Shown one piece after another: positions 39,941 through 47,847 of a stretch of 64,000 nucleotides of DNA. Each line of letters starts with the position of its first letter. The stretch's first letter is position 1. Position numbers and translations under genes: made by a program. This DNA comes from CAZXFA01 sp964640085 (GTDB lineage Bacteria > Actinomycetota > UBA4738 > HRBIN12). The stretch lies in the NCBI GenBank assembly GCA_964640085.1, contig CAZXFA010000009.1:1-64000 (forward strand), in the 5' to 3' direction. The notes below the pieces were generated by a model. It saw only the letters and a program-made list of their open reading frames with translations. It was not told the origin of the DNA and searched no databases.

Positions 39941-41137
39941 TCAGCTCACCTCGGCGGCCGAGGGCGCGGTCCGGCAGAGGGCTTCCAGCGCCTCGGCCCC
40001 GTCCTCCGGACCGACGGCGATCAGCCGGTCGCCGGCGCGGAGCGTGAAGGGACCTCGCGGCCGGTAGATCCAGCGCGGACCCCGCTGGATGGCCAGGACG
40101 AACATCCCGGTCTCGGTCTCCAGCTGAAGGTCCCGGAGCGTCCGGCCGTCGGCTGGCGTCCCCGGGTCGATGAGTGTCTCGGCGCTCGTCTCCTCGGTCT
40201 CCTCCAGCGCCATCTGCACTACCGGGTGGAGGGGCTCCCCGTGCTCCACGTACCAGGTCATGTCGCGGGCCGCGTCGCACATCGACTCGCTCGCGCTGGC
40301 CAGGCGCAGGAGCCCCCGGAGCTCGTCGGGGTCCCGTGCCTCCGGTGCCGCGCGGAGCACCCAGGACTCGAGCTCGTCGTGCAGCATGTCGCTCCGCGCC
40401 TCGAGCGCGGCCACCTCGGCCGCGAGCGCCCGGTTGTTGAACAGCAGGGATGAGTACGCGAGTCCCACCGTCGCCTCGGAGAGATCCTTCAGCTCGACCA
40501 GGATGTCCACCGCGCGGTCGAGCTCGGACAGCGGAGGCGCGTCCTCGCCGGGCGGCGCGGGCAGGGGTGGGGCGCCGGCCAATCCGCGGAGCAGGTTCAC
40601 GCCCTCCTCCGGGCCTCGAGCCAGGAGGACGTCTCCCTCGGAAAGCACGTCGTCGGGGCCCGGATCGAACTCCCACTCCGTGCCGCTGCGGATGGCCATG
40701 ACCCACATCCCTGTCTCGGTCGGGAGTGAGAGGTCCCGGAGCGACCGCCCGATCACCTCGGCGTCCTCGCGGACCTTGACCCGGGCGGTCATCTCGTCCG
40801 CATGTCGGAGGTCTCGCCGGAGCGCGTCGGGGATCCCCAGGTGCACCGCCACCACCCGAGCGATGTCCGACGCGGCGTCGCCGATCTGCTCGATCGCGTC
40901 CGCGATCCACAGCACGCCCGCCATCCCTTCGGCGTCTTCGGGGCTGCGGGCGGCGAGCATCGCCGTCGTCCGCAGGCGGCGGAGATGGCCGATCATCCGC
41001 TCTTCGAGACGCTCGACCTCCTGGGCGAGCTTCTCCTCTTCGAAGAAGACGGCCGCGTAGGCCAGGTCGACCATGAGCTCCGAGGCGTCCTTCGCCTCGA
41101 CGAGGAGGTCCTTGACGTTCCTCGGTTCCTCATCCAT
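39941..41137 (-). CDS. Duplicated PhoU-like/TrkA_C protein, partner of the MgtE-type transporter
   Basis: The 398-residue soluble protein contains two copies of a PhoU-like helical domain followed by a TrkA_C (RCK C-terminal) domain. Repeat 1 has DASELMVDLAYAAVFFEEE and TETGMWVMAIRSGTEWEF; repeat 2 has DLSEATVGLAYSSLLFNNR and TETGMFVLAIQRGPRWIY. TrkA_C domains bind ligands and gate cation transport. The single-copy form is typically encoded beside SLC41/MgtE-type transporters, as here, with an 8-nt overlap. Gating of that transporter is inferred from context. Confidence 0.85.
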   Translation of the reverse strand: MDEEPRNVKDLLVEAKDASELMVDLAYAAVFFEEEKLAQEVERLEERMIGHLRRLRTTAMLAARSPEDAEGMAGVLWIADAIEQIGDAASDIARVVAVHLGIPDALRRDLRHADEMTARVKVREDAEVIGRSLRDLSLPTETGMWVMAIRSGTEWEFDPGPDDVLSEGDVLLARGPEEGVNLLRGLAGAPPLPAPPGEDAPPLSELDRAVDILVELKDLSEATVGLAYSSLLFNNRALAAEVAALEARSDMLHDELESWVLRAAPEARDPDELRGLLRLASASESMCDAARDMTWYVEHGEPLHPVVQMALEETEETSAETLIDPGTPADGRTLRDLQLETETGMFVLAIQRGPRWIYRPRGPFTLRAGDRLIAVGPEDGAEALEALCRTAPSAAEVS

Positions 41138-42362
41138 GGATCGTCACTCCCGATACTGACATGGCGAACAGCACCGCGCCCACCCCCGCCAGGTCCAGGA
41201 GGCTGGTGATGATCGGGACCCCGTGGTTGTCCGGATCCAGGCCGAACCGGGAGGTCACGACGGCCACGTAGTAGCCGGCTCCGAGGGTGATGGGCATCAC
41301 GAGCGCACCGGCGAACAGCGTCCCGCTGATCATCGTCCCGGCGCCGGGATGGGCCAACCCCGTCACGTTCGCCAGCCCGAGCGCAGTGGCCCCGATCGCG
41401 GTGAACACGGCGAAGCCCGCCATGACGACCAGACCGGCGTCGACGATCGCCGGGGGCTCGGGGCGTCCCCGCGGCGTGATCACGCCGAGCTGGAGCTTGG
41501 AGGATAGCCGGGACGACAGGATGCCGCCGAGCGCCCCCGCCTGGGACACGAACGGGGGGATCATGATCAGGATCGCGGGTGCGGCCTCGAGCGAAAGCCG
41601 CCTGGCCTCCAGCAGCGCGCCCGCGAAGATGTCCAACAGGGGCACGAGGGTGATCACCCCCACCATCTCCACGAGGATCCGGCGGGTGGGTTGGTCGGTG
41701 CCGAAGCTCCGGACGAGGGCGACGAGGGCGAGCGCGGTGCACGCCCCTGCGACGATCGCGTTGGAGCCCGCGCTGCGCGGGATGAAGCTGGCCGCGAACA
41801 ACGCGGGCAGGGTGACCATGTCCCCGATCGCGGTGACCATCGGGGTGGCCACGGCGTCCAAGTCCCACCCCCGCCGGTAGGAAAGCACCGAGATCCCGAT
41901 CGTGACGAGGAGGATCACCGCCGAGGCGAGCGCGCCGCCGATCACCGAGATCGTAACGAGGTCCCAGAACGAGATCGTGCGCTCGCCGAACGCCGCCGCT
42001 ACGACCTTGGCCATCCCGGCCAGGTAGAGGGACGAGACGAAGGTGGAGAGGACGCCGACCTCGACGTTGCGGGCCAACAGCCCGCCGCGACGCAGGTTGG
42101 CCTCGAACAGACCGGCGTGGATCCCCGTCCCCAGCCGAGCCCCGATCGCCCCGAAGATCGTCCCCCGCATCCCGACCGAGGCGGGGATCAGGACCAGGAG
42201 CCCGGGGAGCCTGTTCAGGGTGTCGGTGATCGAGCCGAGGATCAGACCCGCGACGAAGGAGGCGGCAGTCGACAGGACGAGCGCGACCGAGCCCTGCCGG
42301 AGCGTTCGACGCTCCGCCCGCAGGGTTGCCCAGATGCGACGGGCGCGTGGACGCAGGGCCAT
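41130..42362 (-). CDS. SLC41/MgtE-type divalent cation transporter, two-domain form without CBS
   Basis: The 410-residue protein has about ten membrane helices in two homologous halves, each carrying the MgtE core pattern: LPGLLVLIPASVGMRGTIFG and AAPAILIMIPPFVSQAGALGG, then WDLDAVATPMVTAIGDMVTL and FGLDPDNHGVPIITSLLDLAG. The conserved Asp residues form the cation site. The regulatory N and CBS domains of classical MgtE are absent; the PhoU-TrkA protein encoded immediately downstream probably takes their place. The transported ion is most likely Mg2+. Confidence 0.88.
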   Translation of the reverse strand: MALRPRARRIWATLRAERRTLRQGSVALVLSTAASFVAGLILGSITDTLNRLPGLLVLIPASVGMRGTIFGAIGARLGTGIHAGLFEANLRRGGLLARNVEVGVLSTFVSSLYLAGMAKVVAAAFGERTISFWDLVTISVIGGALASAVILLVTIGISVLSYRRGWDLDAVATPMVTAIGDMVTLPALFAASFIPRSAGSNAIVAGACTALALVALVRSFGTDQPTRRILVEMVGVITLVPLLDIFAGALLEARRLSLEAAPAILIMIPPFVSQAGALGGILSSRLSSKLQLGVITPRGRPEPPAIVDAGLVVMAGFAVFTAIGATALGLANVTGLAHPGAGTMISGTLFAGALVMPITLGAGYYVAVVTSRFGLDPDNHGVPIITSLLDLAGVGAVLFAMSVSGVTIHG

Positions 42363-42441
42363 AACGGTTCGCTCATCGGGTCCTTACCGCGGCTCGAGGA
42401 TCGGTGCCCCGGAGGGGCAGCCCGTGGCAGTATGCGCCCGC

Positions 42442-42464
42442 CCGAGGTTGCGGGACAACCTCGG
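42442..42464. terminator. Hairpin between the glycosylase gene and the MgtE gene
   Basis: CCGAGGTT and AACCTCGG form a perfect 8-bp stem with a 7-nt loop, and outer bases GCGCC/GGCGC can extend it. On the minus strand it lies 22 nt after the glycosylase stop and 80 nt before the transporter ATG, so it likely ends the first transcript. Confidence 0.55.
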
Positions 42465-42485
42465 AGGGGCGCCCGGCTCCTGGGC

Positions 42486-43406
42486 TCAGTCCACCCAGTC
42501 GCGCGTGAGGAAGAGCCAGAAGGCGAGGCCCGCGTAGGGCCCGTAACGGCGGAACCGCCGCAGGATCGTCGCGTCGGAGACCGTCCGGCGACCCACGTTC
42601 TTCGCGAACGTGGGTCGCGTCCACGAGTCCAGGATCAGCCGGTGGTACCGCCCGAGGGTCATCATGATGTGGGCAGCCGCGTACGGGCCCACGCCGGGGA
42701 GCGCGAGCAGCCGTGCCTCGAGCTCCTCGTCGGGCAGCTCGTCGGCGGAGGCGGTCCCCAGCGCCTCGAGATCCAGCTCCCCGTCGGCAATCGATCGGGC
42801 GAGCGAGACCAGATAGGCGCCGCGGTAGCCGGCCCTGGCGACGTCCCGATAGAAGGCCTCGCCGGCCTCCGCCATCGCGTGGGGCGTGGGGAAGGCCCGG
42901 CCCCACGGACCTTCCGGCCGAGCGCCGATCGCCGGCTCCCCCAGGTGCTCGACGATCGCGTGGACCATCCGCCTGGTGGCCGACCAGGCGCAGTTCGTGG
43001 TGCAGATCGTCTTGACGACGTCCTCGAAGACTGTGGGGCTGCGGACCATCCGTCCGGCACCGGTCGTGACCCATGACAGATCGGCATCGTCCGCGGCCAC
43101 GGCGTAGAAGGGCGAGAGGTCAGCGTCCAGGCGGAGGACGTGCCGGATCCGGTCGAGCAGATCCTCGACCAAGCCGTCTGGAGCCCGGGGCCCCAGGATC
43201 GTCACCCGTGCGTGCCGGTTCCGGCCCGCCTCGATGCGAACGGTGCGGGGACGGCCTCGCCGCGGGCGCAGGGTGATCTGGGTCGCCCGGTAGTCCGGGT
43301 CCGGGCGCATCGGCGGCAGGTCCACGAAGCCGTGGGAGTTCAGCGTTCGGACCAGATCCACCGGCTCACGGCCAGCGCCGACGAGCCGCAGCTCACGTGT
43401 CGTCAT
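42486..43406 (-). CDS. HhH-GPD DNA glycosylase (AlkA/OGG-like)
   Basis: The 306-residue protein has the helix-hairpin-helix LLALPGVGPYAAAHIMMTLG followed by the catalytic Asp in RLILDSW, and the upstream helical motif VFEDVVKTICTTNCAWSATRRM. It should excise damaged bases in base-excision repair; substrate range cannot be read from sequence. The N-terminal domain fits the AlkA-type beta-sheet module. No Fe-S cysteines are present. The ATG overlaps the end of the upstream CGNR gene by 14 nt. Confidence 0.85.
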   Translation of the reverse strand: MTTRELRLVGAGREPVDLVRTLNSHGFVDLPPMRPDPDYRATQITLRPRRGRPRTVRIEAGRNRHARVTILGPRAPDGLVEDLLDRIRHVLRLDADLSPFYAVAADDADLSWVTTGAGRMVRSPTVFEDVVKTICTTNCAWSATRRMVHAIVEHLGEPAIGARPEGPWGRAFPTPHAMAEAGEAFYRDVARAGYRGAYLVSLARSIADGELDLEALGTASADELPDEELEARLLALPGVGPYAAAHIMMTLGRYHRLILDSWTRPTFAKNVGRRTVSDATILRRFRRYGPYAGLAFWLFLTRDWVD

Positions 43407-43971
43407 GCGACCGCTGGCGCTCGCGCCAGGCCCGGACCTTGGCTCGGTTCCCGCAGGAGGCCATCGAGCACCACCGCCCCGAGTGGTTCTTCGAGCGGTC
43501 GAAGAAGACCGCGCGGCAGTCCTGGTTGGCGCACTGCTTCAGGTGGGACCAGGTGCCGTCGAAGCGCGCGAGGAACGCGATCGCGACCAGCCGGCCGAGC
43601 GCGCCGGCCACGCCGCCCTCCGCCGGGACGAGAACCGGGTCTCCGTAGGCGAAGTGGGGATGGAGCCCCGCGGCCTCGGAGACCGCGTCCAGCTCGGAGG
43701 CCGCCTCCCAGGGCGGTGCCTGGCCCTCCTCCGTGAGGACCAGCTGGCGGAGGGCGCCGGCCAGCCGGAGCGCCTGGCGGTGCTCGCGTGGGCCGAACCG
43801 GGCCCCGGATGGGATCAGCCCACGGTCCACCAGGAAGGCGCGGACCATCTCCGGCGGTGGCTCGACCGTCCGACCCCGCGGGTCGTGCTGGTGCAGGTTC
43901 ACGAACCGCTGGACCAGCTCGAGATCCCCCGGCGCCGGGGCCGTGTCGTCGTGCTCGCGGATGTCGATCAT
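43393..43971 (-). CDS. CGNR zinc-finger transcription-regulator-like protein
   Basis: The 192-residue protein has the ABATE N-terminal domain (LELVQRFVNLHQHD) and the CGNR zinc finger (CANQDCRAVFFDRSKNHSGR, then WCSMASCGNRAKVRAWRERQ). CGNR proteins are presumed stress-response regulators. A TATCAT element at 43987-43982 (minus) lies 11 nt from the ATG, suggesting a very short leader. It diverges from the promoter and operator at 44004-44032. Confidence 0.88.
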   Translation of the reverse strand: MIDIREHDDTAPAPGDLELVQRFVNLHQHDPRGRTVEPPPEMVRAFLVDRGLIPSGARFGPREHRQALRLAGALRQLVLTEEGQAPPWEAASELDAVSEAAGLHPHFAYGDPVLVPAEGGVAGALGRLVAIAFLARFDGTWSHLKQCANQDCRAVFFDRSKNHSGRWCSMASCGNRAKVRAWRERQRSHDDT

Positions 43972-44003
43972 GCCGGGTCCGATGATACACCAACGAAGTG
44001 AGG

Positions 44004-44032
44004 TTGACTGGTTATCCTAACCTGTGTATCCT
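44004..44032 (+). promoter_or_regulatory. Consensus promoter with palindromic operator in the spacer
   Basis: TTGACT (44004-44009) and TATCCT (44027-44032) are 17 nt apart. Within the spacer is the perfect palindrome GGTTATCCTAACC (44010-44022), and half-site AGGTTA recurs at 44040-44045 just downstream. A repressor at this site would block polymerase; the divergent CGNR gene product is a candidate. Confidence 0.7.
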
Positions 44033-44072
44033 TCTTCGCAGGTTACGATCAACGGAGGAGGTGGACGGCGTG

Positions 44073-44252
44073 ATGGGCCCGACGAACCACGCGATCGGCC
44101 GCGAGCTGGCCGTCGAGCGGATTCAGCGGCTCCGGGCGGAGGGCGCCGGCGGGGGACCGAGAGTGCGACGCCGCCGCCAGCCGCCGCGGATCGCCGGGAT
44201 GGCTCGGACCGCGAGCGCCGAACCTCGACTCCTGCGTGCGGAGGGGAGATGA
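44073..44252 (+). CDS. Small protein of unknown function, 59 aa
   Basis: A strong GGAGGAGG lies upstream, and the start follows the promoter at 44004-44032 by about 40 nt. The N-terminus MGPTNHAIGRELAVERIQRL is a likely helix; the remainder is arginine-rich and disordered. GTG at 44070 is also possible. It overlaps the next small gene by 4 nt (ATGA). No family is recognised; it could be a leader peptide. Confidence 0.5.
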   Translation: MGPTNHAIGRELAVERIQRLRAEGAGGGPRVRRRRQPPRIAGMARTASAEPRLLRAEGR

Positions 44253-44404
44253 GGGGGATGGAGGTGCTGGGTTCGATCGTCCTGGGGCTGGCCGTGGTGG
44301 GTCTATGGGTTGCAGCGGCGCTGTTCGGACGCGACACGCGCGACGGCGGGGACTGGCTCGTCCGCACGAACCTGCGCGGACGCCCCGCCCGGCTCGGCGA
44401 CTGA
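44249..44404 (+). CDS. Small single-pass membrane protein, 51 aa
   Basis: One membrane helix (VLGSIVLGLAVVGLWVAAALFG) is followed by a charged tail (RDTRDGGDWLVRTN). GGAGGGGAG precedes the ATG, and an ATG at 44258 has better spacing. It is coupled to the preceding small gene by an ATGA overlap. The function is unknown. Confidence 0.55.
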   Translation: MRGMEVLGSIVLGLAVVGLWVAAALFGRDTRDGGDWLVRTNLRGRPARLGD

Positions 44405-44430
44405 CCACAGCTCCGGGTACCCTCGTCGGC

Positions 44431-44715
44431 GTGGGCATACGGTTCACCGAGTGGGCCTCCGAGATCCTCCAGCGCTCCCACGCAGCGGCCCGGCGTTTCA
44501 ACCCACGGGCCACCGTGCGGATGCATCGGGACGGCGACCGTGTCGTGTTCACGCTCGCCGACGAGCCGGTCGAGGGCGACGAGCTGGTGAGTGGGGAGGG
44601 GTTCGAGCTCCTCGTCGAGCCGGGCCTGGAGGGCACCGTGGACGTCGTGGAGCCCCACGACCGGCTGATCCTCCGTCCACCCGGCGACCGGGAGCGCAGC
44701 GCCCGGTCCCACTGA
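44431..44715 (+). CDS. HesB/IscA-like fold protein lacking cluster cysteines
   Basis: The 94-residue protein has the order RFTEWASEILQRSHAAAR, RVVFTLADEPVEGDELV, ELLVEPGLEGTVDVVEPHDRLIL, resembling the Fe-S biogenesis (HesB/YadR) fold, but it has no cysteine at all. A genuine A-type carrier is encoded at 60280-60624. It could therefore be a non-cluster relative. The GTG start lacks a clear ribosome-binding site. Confidence 0.55.
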   Translation: MGIRFTEWASEILQRSHAAARRFNPRATVRMHRDGDRVVFTLADEPVEGDELVSGEGFELLVEPGLEGTVDVVEPHDRLILRPPGDRERSARSH

Positions 44716-44753
44716 CCGAGCTCCCCGTCGCCCGGTCTAGACTTCTGGCCACG

Positions 44754-45145
44754 ATGACCGCCGCCGATCCCTCCCCGCCGCTGCGTCCGCTCCCGGGCTC
44801 GGGCCGGTGATGCTGGTGGGCGGGGCCGAGGACAAGGTCCGGCACATGGTCGTGCTGTCCCGTTCCGCCGATCTCGTCGGGAGGAGGCATGGCCACGTGG
44901 TCGTGGGCGCTCGCGCGGGCCACGTCGAGGTCGTGCTCGACGAGATGGGGGCCACTCGGAAGGCGCTCGACCGATCGCGGCCCGGCGACCTCGTCGTGCT
45001 CTGCGTCGATTACGCGACCGAGGTGTTCAAGGAGCTCGAGCGCCGGCGCTCGCTCGCCGCGCCGACCATCATGGCCTCCGGCAACGGCGACGGGCAGGTC
45101 GTGACGGCGGGCGGCGACCCGGACCTGCTGAACCTCGAGCGCTGA
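44754..45145 (+). pseudogene. Chimeric remnant: cyanophycinase N-terminus joined to cyanophycin-synthetase-like C-terminus
   Basis: The ATG at 44754 opens 18 codons that end in TGA at 44808. One frame over, GTGATG at 44807 continues as VMLVGGAEDKVRHMVVLSRS, matching the start of cyanophycinases (IIGGAEDKV). The rest (VEVVLDEMGATRKALDRSR, then PGDLVVLCVDYATEVFKELE) instead resembles the C-terminal tail of cyanophycin synthetases and of the Mur-ligase gene at 46105-47801 (DELSALRAMLQRSRRGDVVAV). The catalytic middles of both genes are missing. A deletion plus a one-base frameshift explains this; expression of the 112-residue frame as a new small protein cannot be excluded. TAGACT at 44738-44743 is a possible -10. 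Confidence 0.55.
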
Positions 45146-45147
45146 GG

Positions 45148-45483
45148 GTGGACCCGGACGCGACGCGAGCGGCGCTGGAGCACGAGCGCGACGCGCTGCG
45201 GTCCCAGCTCGCCGAGCTCACGGCCGCGCCACCGGACCCGGTCGGCGCGGTCTCGTTCGGCAAACGCGTCGGGGAGGGCACGACGCAGGCGGTCGAGCGG
45301 ATCGCTCAGGTCGATGCCGCGAGGAACCTGGACGCGAAGCTCCGGGACGTCGACCGCGCGCTGGCGAAGCTCCACGAGGGCAGCTACGGCGCCTGTGACC
45401 GCTGCGACGGGGCGATCTCGCCCGAGCGCCTCGATGCGATCCCGTGGGCGGTGCTGTGCGTCCGATGTGCGTCGGCGCGGTGA
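45148..45483 (+). CDS. DksA/TraR-type C4 zinc-finger protein
   Basis: The 111-residue protein has a helical N-terminal hairpin and the C4 finger formed by C83-xx-C86 and C104-xx-C107 (GACDRCDGAISPERL, AVLCVRCA). DksA/TraR proteins bind RNA polymerase through the secondary channel, though many short actinobacterial members are unstudied. The GTG start is 2 nt after the preceding remnant. The usual acidic tip residues of DksA are not clear. Confidence 0.82.
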   Translation: MDPDATRAALEHERDALRSQLAELTAAPPDPVGAVSFGKRVGEGTTQAVERIAQVDAARNLDAKLRDVDRALAKLHEGSYGACDRCDGAISPERLDAIPWAVLCVRCASAR

Positions 45484-45487
45484 ACCG

Positions 45488-46054
45488 CTACGAGGGCTCG
45501 TTCCCGGGGCGCCACTTGATGCTGCATCCGGCGCTCGGCCGCTGATCCTCCGGGACCGGTCGACCCTCGAGGACCGCGTCGATCGCGGCCCGCAAGTCTT
45601 CGCCCGTCACCGGGATCCCGTTCCCCGGCCGGCTCGCGTCGAGCTGCCCACGGTAGACGAGTCGCCGGTCCGCGTCGTAGAGGAAGAGGTCCGGCGTGCA
45701 CGCGGCCCCGTATGCCTTCGCGACCTCTTGGGTCTCGTCGAACAGGTACGGGAACCGGTAGCCCGCCTCACGCGCCTCTTCAGCGAGGCTCTCGGGCGCG
45801 TCCTCCGGGTACGCCTCGGGGTCGTTCGGGCTGATCGCCACGATGCCGAGGTCCGTGGCGGCGTGGTCGGTGCCGATCCGCGCGATCCCCTCGCGCACGT
45901 GCGCGACGTACGGACAGTGACGGCAGATGAACATCACCAGCAGCGCCCGGCGGTCGGCGAAGTCCTCGATCCGCACCGTCCGCCCGCTCGTGACGTCCGG
46001 GAGAGCGAACGGCGGAGCCTGGCTGCCGAGCGTCGTCATCGTCGAGGATGCCAT
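45488..46054 (-). CDS. Thioredoxin-family peroxiredoxin-like protein
   Basis: The 188-residue protein has the AhpC/TSA-thioredoxin fold: APPFALPDVTSGRTVRIEDF, then LLVMFICRHCPYVAHVREGI with a CRHC redox pair, and GAACTPDLFLYDADRRLVY. Members of this group (redoxin with HCPY) are common in Actinobacteria and Cyanobacteria; the substrate is unknown. No signal peptide is present, so it is cytoplasmic. GGGAGGA supports the ATG at 46054. Confidence 0.85.
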   Translation of the reverse strand: MASSTMTTLGSQAPPFALPDVTSGRTVRIEDFADRRALLVMFICRHCPYVAHVREGIARIGTDHAATDLGIVAISPNDPEAYPEDAPESLAEEAREAGYRFPYLFDETQEVAKAYGAACTPDLFLYDADRRLVYRGQLDASRPGNGIPVTGEDLRAAIDAVLEGRPVPEDQRPSAGCSIKWRPGNEPS

Positions 46055-46104
46055 GGTCGATCCTCCCGCTTCCGGCCCTCTTCCGATGCTACCGGCGTTC
46101 CGCG

Positions 46105-47801
46105 TTACGCCCGCTTCTGCGCGCGTGCGGAGGCGACCTGTCGCCGGACGCGTCCCGGCGACAGCAGCTCGGCACCCGCTTCCCCCAGCCATGCGAAGAC
46201 CTCGGCGCGCATCCCGAGCGCGGTCACCGCCACGACGTCTCCCCGCCGCGAGCGCTGGAGCATCGCCCGGAGCGCCGAGAGCTCGTCGGCGTACACGTCC
46301 ACCTCCTCCGCGCCCCCGTCGGCCGCGCCGGCGCGCAGTCGCTCGACGATCTCCATCCGCTCCCGGCCTCGCACGTAGCGGAGCAGCTCGGCGATCGCGA
46401 GATGGTCCGATCCACGGGCGGCGCGTTCGGCGAAGTCATGGAGGATCTTGTCGGTGCGGTACGGGCCGTGCAGATCGCGAGCCAGATCTCGCGGCTCCTG
46501 CGGCGCACGCCCTCGCAGATCTCGGTCAGGCCCGCCATCCCGGCCTCGTTGTGCGCGTAGTCGACCACCACGATCCGTCCGTCGAGCGCGAACAGGTTCG
46601 TCCGGCCCGGGTTGCGCTCGGGGTCCAGGACGAAGGTGCGGAGCCCTCGCACCACAGCGCGCTCGGGCAGGCCGACGCCGAGCGCGGCCGAGGCCGCCTG
46701 GAGCGCGTTCATCACGTTGGGGCCCGAGATGCCGGCGATCGTGACCGGGACGTCGATCAGCGCGACGAGTGGCCGCACACCCCGACCCTCAAGCACGACG
46801 AGCCGCCCGTCGAGCACGGTCGTCGCCCGCCCACCCTCCGCGAGCGTCTCGCGCAGCGCCGGGTGATCGGGGTCCAGGGAGCAGAGCCAGGGCCTGCCGG
46901 TGGCACCCCGTCGCATCCCGAGCACCCGCGGGTCGTCGGCGTTCAGCACGCACCAGCCCTCGGGACGCGTGATGCGCGTGATCGCCGCCTCGACCTCGGC
47001 GAGCTGGTCGAGCGTCCGCACGCCGAGCAGGTCCAGGTGGTCCTCGGTGACGTTCGCGACCACCGCCACGTCGTTGTGGAGCACGCCGATCCCACGGAGG
47101 AGGATCCCGCCGCGGGCGGTCTCCAGCACCGCCACGTCGGGCTCCTGGGCGAGGGCCATCGCGGCTCCCCCGAACCCGGAGTAGTCGCCGGCGTCGACGA
47201 GCTCGCCGTTGCCCCGGTACACGCCGTCGGTGGAGGCGTAGGCCACCCGCTTGCCCGCGGCACGGACAAGGTAGGCCAGCAAGCGCACGATGGTGGTCTT
47301 GCCGTTCGTGCCGGTCACCGAGATCACCGGGATCCCCGGGTCCGGTACCGAGGGTTCCTCGCCCGGACCGACGGTCGCCAGACGCCGGGCGGTCTGCGCT
47401 ATCAGCCGGTCCGGCGAGCGGCGAGCGTCCCCCACCGCGTCGAGCACGGTGGCGATCTCTCGCCCGAGCGCCTCGGCCGCCCCTCGGCGCCGCCAGGGGA
47501 ACGCCACGACGATGTGCTCCCCTTCGGCGCGAGCCCGGACCGCGAGCCGGACGCCGCGCTCGCGCGCGAGGCGGCGGGTCAGCGTCGCGGCGACCCGCGC
47601 GACGGCCCGGCGTCGCTGCTCGGATCCGGGACGCCCGGCGTGGCCGTTCGACGAGGTCCGTTCGAGCAGCCGGGCGAACCGCGCCTCCGGCATCGACGCG
47701 AGCCCCCCGATCCCGAGGGTGAGCTTGAGCGCCGGACGCGGGAAGTATCGGTTCGGTCCCTCCAGGACCCGGAGCTCGCGCACCTCGACCCGCGTCGCCA
47801 C
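46105..47801 (-). pseudogene. Mur-ligase family / cyanophycin-synthetase-like protein, broken by one frameshift
   Basis: From GTG at 47801 the frame encodes an N-terminal domain, P-loop SVTGTNGKTTIVRLLAYLVR, VAVLETARGGILLRG, VTEDHLDLLG and VDYAHNEAGMAGL, the ATP-dependent ligase core. After EIWLA (near 46476-46478) homology continues one frame over as DLHGPYRTDKILHDF, LLRYVRGRERMEIVERL and a tail to 46105. Loss of one base explains it. The ATP-grasp half of full cyanophycin synthetase is absent, so this is the short Mur-ligase form whose product is unknown. It may be an assembly error or real decay. Confidence 0.8.
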
Positions 47802-47847
47802 CGGCGGAGCATAGGCACGACCGATCCGGCGGGGCGAGCGGGAACGC

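Noticed and set aside
44754..45145. A functional cyanophycinase gene
   Set aside because: Only the first roughly 20 residues match; the catalytic Ser motif and rest of the fold are absent and the frame is broken at 44808.
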